This document shows, piece after piece, positions 29,691 through 40,000 of a stretch of DNA of 64,000 bases. The stretch is from Symbiodinium microadriaticum (taxonomy: Eukaryota; Sar; Dinophyceae; Suessiales; Symbiodiniaceae): positions 1,181,326 to 1,245,325 of the forward strand of contig LSRX01000052.1 of NCBI GenBank assembly GCA_001939145.1. The letters are read 5' to 3'. The notes below the pieces were generated by a model that was given only the letters and a program-made list of their open reading frames with translations, was not told the DNA's origin and searched no databases. Position 1 is the first letter of the stretch, and the number at the start of each line of letters is the position of its first letter. The position numbers and the translations under genes are program-made.

Positions 29691-30716
29691 TTTGGCGTTC
29701 CGGGGTCCTCAGCCCCTCAGTCGTGACATGGAACCTACTGTTTAGGGTCCCTGTTACCTGCTCGTTTAGGGTTTTAGGGTCTTAGGGTTTAGGGTTTAGG
29801 CTAATTAGGGTTTAGGGTTTAGGGTGTAGGGTATACGGGAAGCGGCAAGTAGAGGACGTTGGGTTTCGGGTTTACCAAGAGGGTCCATACATACTCTTAA
29901 ACCCAAAAGCCCTAAACCCAAAAGCCCTAAACCCGAAGCCCTTAAAGCCTAAACCTTGAACCCCAAGCCCTATAAGCCCTAAACCCTAAACCCTAAACCC
30001 TAAACCTTGAACCCCAAGCCCTAAGCCCTAAAACCTTAAACCCTAAAAATCTTAAACCCTAAGCCCTATACCCGCCAACCCGAACATCTCCCAGACCTCT
30101 GAGCCCCCAACGCGAAAAACCCCAAGCCTTGAAATCACTGAAGGAGCTGGGCTCGTTCTTTTGATCCCGGGGAGGCTTCCCTCATAGACAGGGGGCTTCA
30201 TAATCAGGTAGGGTTTAGGGCTTAGGGTTTAGAGAGTTTGGTTACTTTTTAAACATGTTGGAAGTGGGGTTCACCCTAAGGGTTCATGTGCCTAAATAGT
30301 ATATACTTTTGCCTTAAAGTAGTCCCTCTATAAGTGCTTTGGGCCAAAGTATATACTATTTGGGTACATCGATTAGGTTCAGAGTCAGAGAGTGAAGGTT
30401 TGAGGACTAACACGGTCAAGCTCGAAGGGCTCATACGGTTGATAATATAGATCCTGCATTACACATAATAAGGAATACACCAGAATTCCCATAGTTTAGG
30501 GTCCTTAAGGTCATGCAGGGTTGCTTGTTAGGCCTGACTCCATACTGTAATCACACCGGCTTTCTTGAAGGACCTGTGCTTAGGCTCCCTTATGGGGTGT
30601 GTGGGCAGGCTATCATGAGACGTAGGGTGTGCTGGGGTGCAGCGCTTGGAATTCGACATCTAGGGTTGAGTTGAGTCTTCGGGCGCCTAGCTAGCACACT
30701 CTTGCTGATTTTTCAG
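29691..30716. repeat. Telomere-like repeats with two hairpin elements
   Basis: Holds CCCTAAA arrays (29900-30070), a copy of element B (30273-30369) and a copy of element A (30436-30520). A weak exon candidate at about 30110-30145 (LKSLKELGSFF) could supply the phase needed before 30717. Confidence 0.7.
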
Positions 30717-30774
30717 GGCGATGGACGAAAGAAACCAACTGGCCGCTTCTGAGCTGAGGTGTCCCGTTTTCCAG
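30717..30774 (+). CDS. P1 exon: AMDERNQLAASELRCPVFQ
   Basis: Acceptor TTTTTCAG, donor TTCCAG/GTGTTC, 58 nt ending in phase 0. It needs two carried-over bases, so a small exon between 29328 and here is probably missing from my list. Confidence 0.5.
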
Positions 30775-31034
30775 GTGTTCCCCCCTTCTGAGATACTTCG
30801 GCTGTCGAGGTTCCGTAGGAATGTAGCACACAAACGAAATCTAAAAAGCTTTACTGCCGTACCTCAGGAAATTTCAGCCTAAACCCTGCCTGCATCCCAA
30901 AGGCGTGTAGAAATAACAGCCTTTTATGGTTGTTGGGCTACTATTCTACCTGCTTTTATGGGGTTAGGGTAAACCCTAAACCCTAAAAACCCTGACCCCC
31001 TTCAAAACCTTCGCACTGCCCATGCTGCGCTGAG

Positions 31035-31084
31035 GCGAGGACGAGGCTCGAGCAGCTTGTTCCTCGCTTCCCACATCTTCGAAT
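31035..31084 (+). CDS. P1 exon: ARTRLEQLVPRFPHLR
   Basis: It follows CTGCGCTGAG in phase 0 and ends with two bases before GTCCCT. Two shadow frames are open, but this one joins to the neighbours. It is the last P1 exon before the nested LINE. Confidence 0.45.
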
Positions 31085-31661
31085 GTCCCTTAGTTACTTT
31101 AGGGCTTTAGGGTTTTAAGGTTCCTTTAAAGGAATCTATAAGGGATCTATAAGGGTTTAGAGGGGTTTCTTAGTAGCAGAGTAGGTAACCTTTAACCTTT
31201 TCGGGCTTATAAGACCCTACTATGATTTGAAAGGTTAACCTTTTCTGGGCTAGGGCTAGGATACTCAGCCCCTAAGGTTAGGAATATACTGTAAAAAGCA
31301 TATTCGGGATCCTGGTATAAGGTACGGCATATCCCTTAATTAAGAAAACATAATACGGTTCAGCGGTTTAGGGTTTAGGCCCACATGTTCCAACATCCCA
31401 AATGAAAGAATATGCCTTAAACTCTAGTAGGTTCCCTACTATGATTCAATGTGTATTCGCTAAATTAAGGGATATACGAAGGTTCCTCGCTTTCGAGGCC
31501 TTGGACCTAAAACCCCCGGCTGTGGCGTTACTCATTATCCTTCTCATGACCATGAGTATGGTTGTGATTATGAGTACTGCTTCGTGTAGGGTTCAAGAAC
31601 ACCTCCGGAGGCGAGGATAGTTTGAAACCCCAAGTGCAAATTTGCACGACCTGGGGGATTT

Positions 31662-33056
31662 TTGCCTAGAGCCATTGCGCGCCGTGCACACCCCAGAAGT
31701 CCGGCTTGGCATAGGAACTTACGGAGGAAGCGCTCATACGCCCGCTCCCGTTACAGGCAAGCGAAACTGCAGGGTGTACCACCCAGGACTGCTGATCTTT
31801 TGAGGTTGGCAGCGCATCATTCCTCGTCTGCCTCCTTTCGTTTCTCGATGGGACGTGGACGCAAATGGGAGCAGCCAGAATGGCAGCAGCCATCTTCTGG
31901 GCGCTGGCAAATCTGGGATGGAGCTTGGCCGAAAACACAGCGGCCCAGTACGGATCACAAGTCAGTTTCGTTCCCGAAGTACGATGCTGCCTCTGCGAGC
32001 CATGCGGGCTCCAAAGGGGGCAAGAAAGGCGGCAAGGGAACCTGGGAAGATGCTTCGGCGCAGCTGGGAGCCCGCGACACATGGGGCTGGGCCCTTCAAG
32101 ATGGCCTGAACACGGCCCGGAAGGCAGAGACGAGAGTTCGACATCTCGCCCAGCTGCGCGAGACCAAGCTTCTGCAATGGAAGTCCCACGAGGCGGAGCT
32201 GAAGCGGCATTACCTCGCGGAGAAGCAGCGACACAAGAAGGACGTTGCCCGACTGGACGAGGAGTTGGCAGCAGCTTTGCAGAACCAGGAGCATGCCAGA
32301 GCTCAAGTGGTCTCTGTGGTCTTGTCACAGCAGGATGCCGCAGGAGATGGGGAGGAGCCTGGCAGCCTCGAGGACGCAAACTGGGAGCAGATGACAGGCG
32401 AATGGCAGATGACTATGGAGCACGACTCTCCGGAAGCCGTGCTCAGGCGAGCTATGGCTGCAACAAGAGGGCCACAGCCAATGGACATCTCTGGGGGGCA
32501 GCGTCATGCTGGCGCTCCTGGTCTTGGCGCCCCAGCTGCGATGGAAGGACCTGGGAATGCTGCCTACCCGGTGGCGTATTCCATGCATGCTCCGAACCAT
32601 GGACCTGGTGCAGATGGGACTGCACCGCTCGAGGCCTCTTTGCCCTCAGCGGCTGGCGTGGGAAGCCATGGCAACCCCGTGAGTGGACAAGGGGTGCCTT
32701 ATCTTGGTTCCCCGAGCAATCCTTTGAAGCAAGTTGCTTCGCCGGGACTTTCAGGCAGGGGACGGCAGGTCGTCCCAGGGGCCCCAAGGCTTGGAATCAA
32801 GGCGAGGACCCCTCCGGCCACTACGCGCTCTGTTGGCCCCTCCCTGGACGACAAGTTGGATGCCAAGCGGGCAGCGGACACGTTCAAGCACCCTGTGCTC
32901 AACCCGATTCCGGAGCAGAATGCCGGGCCCCCGGCTCCAAGTCCGGAGATGGTTGGACGACCACCAGAGCCAGTGATTGCGGGTGTCCCTGTCACATCGC
33001 TCATACACGACGATTCGGACGACGATGGGCTACGAGAGCTGGATGTCGAGGAGTGA
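31662..33056 (+). CDS. LINE ORF1, 464 aa, coiled coil, gag-like
   Basis: An Arg-rich N-terminus (ARRAHPRSPAWHRNLRRKRS) is followed by a Gly/Lys stretch near residues 118-125, a coiled coil at about 145-215 (KSHEAELKRHYLAEKQRHKK), a Pro/Gly-rich middle and an acidic tail ending DDDGLRELDVEE. This fits an RNA-binding, self-associating ORF1 of a LINE. No CCHC knuckle is visible. It ends cleanly with TGA. The overlapping frame starting at 31865 is its shadow over this range. Confidence 0.7.
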   Translation: MPRAIARRAHPRSPAWHRNLRRKRSYARSRYRQAKLQGVPPRTADLLRLAAHHSSSASFRFSMGRGRKWEQPEWQQPSSGRWQIWDGAWPKTQRPSTDHKSVSFPKYDAASASHAGSKGGKKGGKGTWEDASAQLGARDTWGWALQDGLNTARKAETRVRHLAQLRETKLLQWKSHEAELKRHYLAEKQRHKKDVARLDEELAAALQNQEHARAQVVSVVLSQQDAAGDGEEPGSLEDANWEQMTGEWQMTMEHDSPEAVLRRAMAATRGPQPMDISGGQRHAGAPGLGAPAAMEGPGNAAYPVAYSMHAPNHGPGADGTAPLEASLPSAAGVGSHGNPVSGQGVPYLGSPSNPLKQVASPGLSGRGRQVVPGAPRLGIKARTPPATTRSVGPSLDDKLDAKRAADTFKHPVLNPIPEQNAGPPAPSPEMVGRPPEPVIAGVPVTSLIHDDSDDDGLRELDVEE

Positions 33057-33334
33057 TCAGTAGGATTGACTCGCGGGATGCTTGTGTCAAGTCGATACAT
33101 GTCTGCAGGCTGGAGGACTCGGCTGCCATCGGAACCTCTTGGGTGAGGTTCCCTTGGCCCCAAGGTTCCCTCGGTCAATGCTTTCGTGTGGAGACTTGGG
33201 CACAGCTTGTTCCTCGAGTCAATCATTTTCACGCAGGGCTCTGTACAGTCTACGTGTGTAGATGTCTTTTCTCGGGCCTGCGTCTTTGCCTCCAAGAGCT
33301 CCACGGGAGTGCCAATCTTTCCCCCTTTTTCTTC

Positions 33335-36300
33335 ATGTTCGGCCCTCCTTGGGTCTGTCGCTTCCTTATTTGGACTTTGGGCTGTCCAGTCCTCTTCGAA
33401 CTGCATTGTCAGTCTTTTCCGGCCATGGGCTACTATTGTACGTGCCCTGCAGGGTGTCTGCTTGACACAGCAACTTGCCCTGGCATGCATTGCCTGTCCC
33501 CCATAGGGGTTTCTTTTGGTTTAGGCCCTTCTGCCCTAGCTGTGACTAGTGTTTGCTGGGGGTTTTTCGAGGTCCAAGTGCCAAATACGCACATCGGTGG
33601 CTCTGGGGTGCGAACTGGACCTTTATTGCTTTTGCTGCAGCACAGCGGTCGTTGGCCGTGTTCCCTTTTGGGCTTAGGGCATTTAGTTGGTTCTGTAGTT
33701 CAGGATGCCCTTCGGAATGATGGTGTTCACGTGCCGAATACGCACATCGGTGGCTCTGGGGTGCGAACTGAATCACCACATTCCTTTATCCCATGCTGCG
33801 GTCGCTGGCCGCCAGACCTGCTGGATTTTCTCTGGGAAGTCTCTGTCGGCTGGATGGCTTACTTTGCTCCTCTCTTCATGGCCTTTCTCAGATCAGTTTG
33901 GCTGTGTTGCGCCTGTGCCATCGTTCCCCTTCTCCTGCGTCCTCTTCGCTTGCGCATCTTGGCAAGATGTACGAGGCAAGATCAAGTGTGGAGCAAGATG
34001 CCGCTTGTACTTGGGTCTATTGGCTCTCATAGAGTATGCGCTCTTTCATGGCAGCCTCTTACCAACGGCCTCAGGAGACGCAGGAAAGTTGGTGGCAAAC
34101 GCCCTCACATGGGTGTGCGTGCAATGCTTCTCGCTCTTTACTACCTTGGGATCCTCACTCTCCCTCATTGTGTTTGGAGCGCTCCACCTCAGGACTGGCA
34201 CGATGCAGTACACAAGGTAGAGGAGATGGTCAATGCAAATCACCCACCAAGTCAGGTTCCGGATGAGCTTTCAAGTTCCACTGTGTGCCCTCCTCCCATG
34301 TGCCAGGCATGCCCATGGACCCCCATCACTGGGGATGAGGGCCCCGAGTTTACTAAGTGCCACTTTCGTGTCATGTCCCCTCGGTATCAGGATGAGTATG
34401 TATATTTGGACATGCGCATCCCAGGTGTTACGAGCGACGAGGCTATCCGTGAGGTGCAGGACTGCCTTGTCTCGCTTCGCCTCTCTTTTGCAAAGTCCCT
34501 GGTGCCGACTACTCCACAAATGAATGCAGGTTATGCCACTCTGATTCTGAGGGGATCCTGGCATTCTCAATATGGAGATGTGATAGTGGTCTTTGACTTT
34601 CGTAAGCTAGGGGGGCCCAGCTATGCCAAGAGATGTTGTTTGGTTGGCACCTTCTATGAGATTCGGCAGGAAGCTCTGAAGCACGGCTTTGGACATTGGG
34701 ACGTGTATCTGTTCGGCGGCAATGAGCCTTTGCAGCCAGGCGCTCGCTTCCGTATGGTACATGGGGGCGTGATCCAGTACTGCCCAGCAGGATACCGTCC
34801 CACCTGGCATGGCACCTTCGATTCGAAGTTCTTTGCCAAACGTTATTGGCAGGAGTCGCCGTTACTCCTTGCGGTCAAACCGCGTGCCATTCTTCTCCTT
34901 GGCATTGGTACTACTGCTTTCCACGACCCTGCGGATCCGGATGCACCCTCACTTGCGCAAGCTGCCGGTCTTATGGTGAGTCGAGATGAATGGCACATTA
35001 CTCTCACTCCCCCTTCACCTGGCACTCAGCTGGATGCCCTCTGGAGGGGCCACATATGCGCGGGGGTGCTTGCAGTTGAAAATCATGCGCCTCCCGCCTC
35101 GTCGGTGGACGAACGCCTCTGCATCTTCATTGATGCTCGACAGGTCGGCCAGCGACTTGTGTGTACGTGGGTTGGACACCCTGATGTCCCCATTGACTAT
35201 CTTGCTCGCTTTGCGAATGTGCATAGATTGCCTGTGGGATATCATTTGTCTATTGCTCGTGCCACCCCGTCTGCACTTGTGAACCACATCCGAGTTAGCA
35301 ACGGGGATGTGGTCGTTCTGGGGTTTCGGAGTGAGGACGACTCAGACTTTGGCTCAGATCCGCAGGAGTCGGACCGGGATGACCCAGACGAGGACCCGGA
35401 TGCCTCTACAACGAAGCCAGACTCTGCCTCTGAATCGGATTCTCCTGCCCCTGAGTCAACTCAGGGCAATGGCTCCTCTGCTGATTCTGGACGCAGTAGA
35501 TCCCCACATCGCCAAGGCCGTTTGCATGGCGTGTGTTGTTTTCTTGGATCCTGCTCAGTTTTGAGCCGAGCAGCCCTTCGCGTGCTCAAGCAGACATTGG
35601 CTTGCAGTTTCAGAAGGATGTGCATGTGGACTGGTTGCGATAGATTACAAGATGCCTTTCCTGACGGCCTCGCGCAGCTCACCCCTGCTTCCCTTTCTGA
35701 TCGTAAGACAATGACCTTTGAGCCGCTTTGTATGAAGGCATCTCCTCCACCTACCCTACCTCAGCGTCTGGCTGCTCCAGCTGGGGAATGGAGAGATCTC
35801 CCTGGCACAGGGAATGCTCACCACAATGAGGAGGAACTTGCCACAATTGATGCCTTCCTTGAACCAGTGCAGGTTGATGAAGACCCTGATTCAAGTGATG
35901 AGGAGTCTGATGGTTCCGGACGCATGGCTACCTTCCTGGTCCTTGTGCCTGACTGCATCCCCGAACAGGTTGAGGTATGGATAGATCAGGCTTTGGATGA
36001 GAGGGATGTTGTAGACCTCGTCAATGATGAACGGAACCACCAAAGATACCTGCTCTTTAGCTGCCTGCGCCCGGTCTGGCCACAGCCTGCCAGACATTGG
36101 GGGGCTTTGCTTGCTTTCCCACCGTGGGCTGAAACGGAGCATATTGCCTGCTTCGATACCAGATCCTTGGATGGTCGTCTGTTTGCCATTGGGGTTCCTC
36201 AGGTTGCTACCAGAGAGCAGTTCTGTAGCCTAGCTGGTGGCCTTGATCCCTTTGTGATTTCGGTCTTCCCCTACGGCAGTGACCGTCCCCTTGGCCCAAA

Positions 36301-36607
36301 CGAGCTGGCCAACTTTGTTGCTGGGGGTTTGGTCGTTTTATCTCCAGGCAGCAGTTTCTCCCCAGGCCAGGTCTTTCGCTTTCGCAAATGCTGGCTCAGC
36401 CTCTTGGTTGGGAGGAAGATCCGGACCTGCCTGCAGGACCATGGGGTCAGCACTATTGTTGTGTGCAGGAAGGTGGACACCGGGCCATTACACACGATCG
36501 CTCCTCTGATCCGCATATTGACCAGGCATGTGCCCGTGCTCTTCAGCTTCACCCCGACACTTTCCTTTTGGAAACCGCTTCCCCTGCGGTCACAGATGTC
36601 GCTGTAA
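33335..36607 (+). CDS. LINE ORF2 first segment: membrane-like region and unknown modules
   Basis: The frame is open from well before 33056, so the start is unknown; 33335 is the first in-frame ATG after ORF1 and 33854 and 34109 are alternatives. 33850-33960 encodes a hydrophobic segment (MAYFAPLFMAFLRSVWLCCA), and 34109 begins a signal-peptide-like stretch (MGVRAMLLALYYLGILTLPH). From 34340 come module A and the first half of module B. The frame stops at 36607, but the second half of module B continues one frame back from about 36388. Confidence 0.65.
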   Translation: MFGPPWVCRFLIWTLGCPVLFELHCQSFPAMGYYCTCPAGCLLDTATCPGMHCLSPIGVSFGLGPSALAVTSVCWGFFEVQVPNTHIGGSGVRTGPLLLLLQHSGRWPCSLLGLGHLVGSVVQDALRNDGVHVPNTHIGGSGVRTESPHSFIPCCGRWPPDLLDFLWEVSVGWMAYFAPLFMAFLRSVWLCCACAIVPLLLRPLRLRILARCTRQDQVWSKMPLVLGSIGSHRVCALSWQPLTNGLRRRRKVGGKRPHMGVRAMLLALYYLGILTLPHCVWSAPPQDWHDAVHKVEEMVNANHPPSQVPDELSSSTVCPPPMCQACPWTPITGDEGPEFTKCHFRVMSPRYQDEYVYLDMRIPGVTSDEAIREVQDCLVSLRLSFAKSLVPTTPQMNAGYATLILRGSWHSQYGDVIVVFDFRKLGGPSYAKRCCLVGTFYEIRQEALKHGFGHWDVYLFGGNEPLQPGARFRMVHGGVIQYCPAGYRPTWHGTFDSKFFAKRYWQESPLLLAVKPRAILLLGIGTTAFHDPADPDAPSLAQAAGLMVSRDEWHITLTPPSPGTQLDALWRGHICAGVLAVENHAPPASSVDERLCIFIDARQVGQRLVCTWVGHPDVPIDYLARFANVHRLPVGYHLSIARATPSALVNHIRVSNGDVVVLGFRSEDDSDFGSDPQESDRDDPDEDPDASTTKPDSASESDSPAPESTQGNGSSADSGRSRSPHRQGRLHGVCCFLGSCSVLSRAALRVLKQTLACSFRRMCMWTGCDRLQDAFPDGLAQLTPASLSDRKTMTFEPLCMKASPPPTLPQRLAAPAGEWRDLPGTGNAHHNEEELATIDAFLEPVQVDEDPDSSDEESDGSGRMATFLVLVPDCIPEQVEVWIDQALDERDVVDLVNDERNHQRYLLFSCLRPVWPQPARHWGALLAFPPWAETEHIACFDTRSLDGRLFAIGVPQVATREQFCSLAGGLDPFVISVFPYGSDRPLGPNELANFVAGGLVVLSPGSSFSPGQVFRFRKCWLSLLVGRKIRTCLQDHGVSTIVVCRKVDTGPLHTIAPLIRILTRHVPVLFSFTPTLSFWKPLPLRSQMSL
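33578..33770 (+). repeat. In-frame 40-bp direct repeat
   Basis: The 40-base unit at 33578-33617 recurs at 33731-33770 with one mismatch, 153 bases (51 codons) apart, so both encode VPNTHIGGSGVRT. The following ten or so residues are also similar (Gly/Cys-Gly-Arg-Trp-Pro). Confidence 0.9.
34340..35520 (+). other. LINE polyprotein module A
   Basis: It contains two related domains, each with a hydrophobic strand ending in Asp-x-Arg: VIVVFDFRKLGG at about 34583 and LCIFIDARQVGQ at about 35122, each followed 60-65 residues later by Gly plus a hydrophobic strand. Between them is WHITLTPPSPGTQLDALWRG. It ends with an acidic stretch and RSRSPHR. Its order matches module B throughout. Function unknown. 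Confidence 0.7.
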
Positions 36608-37060
36608 AGGGTGTACACTGCGCAGATATCGTAGCTGTGGTCCCACATGAGGCGTGGGCTGGTGAGATTGTGCCTACTGTGGTCTTTCTTGATTGCAGAC
36701 CCTTGCTTCAGGGATTTTCAATAACCCTAGCTGAGGCGGGACAGGTCTGTTACTCGTCCCTTATGGATGACCTGGACACTTTCACGCCCGGCGGGTGGCA
36801 ACTGCAGCTTGATCCTATCAGTGTCGATGAGGGCTTCTTCGGCGTCACGCCGGGATGCACTATCACTGCCTCTTATGTCCCTTTGTCTTCTGATGAGGAA
36901 GAACCTTCTGCAGTCCCCTGGGAAGGGTACGATTCCCGGCGGCATCACGATGATGACGGCCCTCCGCCGGATGACGATGGTGATGACCCTGCCCCTCCGG
37001 AAATTGAAGGTACACACTCGCCACCTCGGAGTCGCTCACCGGTTCGAAATCGACAGGATC
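35925..37060 (+). other. LINE polyprotein module B
   Basis: A second diverged copy of module A: HIACFDTRSLDG at about 36140, TFLLETASPAVTDVAVKG (aligns with module A's inter-domain segment), TVVFLDCRPLLQ at about 36675, then an acidic stretch and RSRSPVR. A hydrophobic segment follows (LLLGTMLAIAWLSQ). It is split by an apparent frameshift near 36388. Confidence 0.7.
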
Positions 37061-40000
37061 CAGACGCTGCTCCTTCTGCCTGCCTTCCTCATCGAGACAG
37101 AAAAGTCCTGATGGATGGTGCCTTCTTCGCTCGCTCTGGCTTGCTTCTTGGGACTATGCTTGCCATTGCTTGGTTGTCTCAAAACCCAGGAGTTGCTCTC
37201 CTCTGGTGCCAGATCCTGCAATCATTTCGCATAGGAGGCGGTTTTCTTTTGCTTCTGAAGCTTAAGGTTCCCTTCCCCTTAGTTTTGGTAGGCTGGCTTT
37301 TGGCGTCAAGCGAGTTTGCCTATGCAGTGCAGACTCGCCCTCCCCCGGCGGGGTTCGAACTTTCCAGGGTTTCTGAAGCTCACCGCGACTGTGTCAGGGA
37401 CACCAATGCTCATTCGAGCTTCTTGCCTGCAGCACATCATACCTCTGCTTTGACTGGACACAGGAGGATTCCAACTCCCTGTCGCAACCTCCCAAGGTCG
37501 ACAGAGTTCATGGTGCTCCATGACTTGCGAACTCTGTTGGAGGACAGTGTGGCCCAGCCAGCCTCGCAGGCTTTCTTCCTGGCCTCTACCCTCCTAGAGG
37601 TGTTGGAGGAGCACTTTCATCCGGTTGATTGCCAGAGGGACATGTGTCATGAGCACCCTCTCACTTTGGAGCTGGACCGTCTCCTCCCAAGCCCAGACTT
37701 TCCATGCCCTACACCGGACTTTTATGACCACTCGCAACAGTGTTGTCGATTGCCTGGTGACCCGGATCTGGTAAATCGTATTTTTGACCGAGCCCCCTTC
37801 TCTCAACTTCCGAGAGCGCCAGGTGGACTGTATCGGCCGGAGAGGTTTCTGTCGTGGCTTTCTCAAGGATGTGCTGGTCGCTCGCCAGCCCCTAATGAAA
37901 CGCTGGTCGTCACCTCTGATGGGTCGCACAATTCTGACAGCGGTACTACGGGATGGGGGGTGACCTTCAGCCTTCGAAGCCACCCGGAAGAGGACAGCCC
38001 AGGCGAGTTCGTTGGCTGCTTGTGCGGGTCTCTCATACCCTTCCTTCCCTTCTTGGATAAGACGGCAACACCTGACGCTTATGATGCCGAGGTCGCTGGC
38101 CTTCTTTGGAGTGCTGTGGCGCTCCTCCAGCTGCCCGTGAGCTGTAGAGTGCTTGTCCGTGCGGATAACGTTGCAGCCTTGGGGGGTGTACAGGGCACCA
38201 TGGGTATGCGCGCATCTGCTCTTTGCCTTGCTGCCCGCGCACTGCATGCGTCAGTTGCAATCATGCTTCCTGGGAATGTTGGGTATGCCCATGTCAGAGG
38301 TCACGCAGGTGAGCCTTCTAATGAGATGGCAGATGCTTTGGCCAGGAGAGGCTCTGAAGGGCTTAGTGTGCACGGTCCCTTCTTTCTGGATGTGCCGCTC
38401 TTTCTGGCCGAGAATGCTTCTGTCGCACAATGGCTTCCTCACCTTTGCCTCAGCAGGCGCGACCCCGCAGCTCTTCCGCGACAGCATGAACATTTCATGA
38501 CTTGGACAAGGGATGCTGATCCATGTGTGCATCCTCCAGAATTTTCTATGCGCCCTTTTCTGCGCGCTTTTCCTGACTCAGGTGGCCCTTCCGTGGCTGA
38601 TGCTGAGGGGACCCCTGTTGGGATTTGCCTCGCTTCATACAATGCTCTTTCCTTGCTTGATGGGTCCAAGGACAGTCAGGCAGGACTGCACGGTGCTGTT
38701 GGCCGCCCTACCCTTCTGCAAAGATCCTTTCACAGCGTGGATGTTCGGATTGCAGGGGTGCAGGAGTGTCGCACTCCGGCAGGCCGAATGCAGTGCGGCG
38801 ATTACGTTAGGTTTTCCTCTGGATGCGATCAGCGTTCATGCTTTGGCGTGGAATTGTGGGTACATGAGGGCGGCCCTTGTCAGGCGTCGTCTGTGGTTGT
38901 GCTGCATAACACGCCTACCATACTGGTCGCTAGTGCGAAGGTGGCGCAGATGCCGATCAAGCTTCTGGTCGGACATGCGCCACACAGAGGGCACACCTCC
39001 GAGGTCCGATGTGCAGGGTGGCGCAACATTGCGCATCTCTGCCACTCCTTCTCTCATGGGGACCCGTGGATCTTTCTTCTTGATGCAAATTGCAGGGTCG
39101 GAAGCCGCGAATCCATGGCTGTGGGCGGACACCATGCGGACCCTGAAGATGATGCTGGCCTCCTTTTTCACGATCTCCTGATGGAACTGGGCCTTTGTGC
39201 TCCGTCCACTTTCTCAGCCTTCATGACGGGGCCTGGCGGTACCCTCAGGCAAAAGCGGAACGGAGACTTTGCACGATCCGACTTTGTGTGTATCCCGGTG
39301 TCGTGGACCTCTGGCATTTGTCATGCCTGGGTAGAGCCAGGGATTTCGGCCGGGCACTCTGTGATGGATCATGTGGCGCCTATGCTCAGCCTAGCTTTTC
39401 GAACTTCTCTTGGAAGTCACGCGTCCAAACGTGCTGCTCGCCCCGATGCAGGAGCAATTGCCGACCCCGAGAATGCATCTGTCGTGCATGCTATTCTTCA
39501 GCAGGCCCCTCGACCCTCATGGCAAACCGATGTGCACGAGCATGCTGCTGAAGTGGTGGATTACCTGTATACACAGTTGGTGCAGCACTTCCCGCTGAAT
39601 AAGAAACGCCTCCGCGCGTCCTTTCTGTCGGACTCTTCGGCTACTTTGCATCAAGCTGTTTCTGCTCTGCGGCATGCTGTCCGTGCCAAGCAGTCTGCCC
39701 TCCGCTTGACTTACTTGCGCTGCGCTTTTCAGTCATGGTGCTCTCCTGAGACTGCTTTCGACAGCCTCTTCTCAGGGACCTGGCTTTGGAGGCTGCGTAC
39801 CAGGTTGGGAGGCTGTTGTATGCTCCTTCGGCGTTTCGGTAGGCAGCTACGAGAACAATGCCGCAGGGACAAATCACTGCACCTTGCCAAGCTTGCAGAT
39901 GAAGTCGCCACTGCTCCCAGCGGCGAAACGCATCGTGCTGTCAAGCGGATTCTTCGACCCAAAAAGTTTCGTAGGACTGCGGCAGACCCTCTCCCGGTAT

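Noticed and set aside
31666-32379. Minus-strand 237-codon frame and other minus-strand frames over 31.7-43 kb
   Set aside because: Antisense of LINE coding sequence, which has recognisable domains on the plus strand.
31865-33056. First 400 codons of the 1580-codon plus-strand frame
   Set aside because: They overlap ORF1 in another frame. ORF1 has a coiled coil and sensible composition; this part is Trp/Cys/Arg-rich noise.
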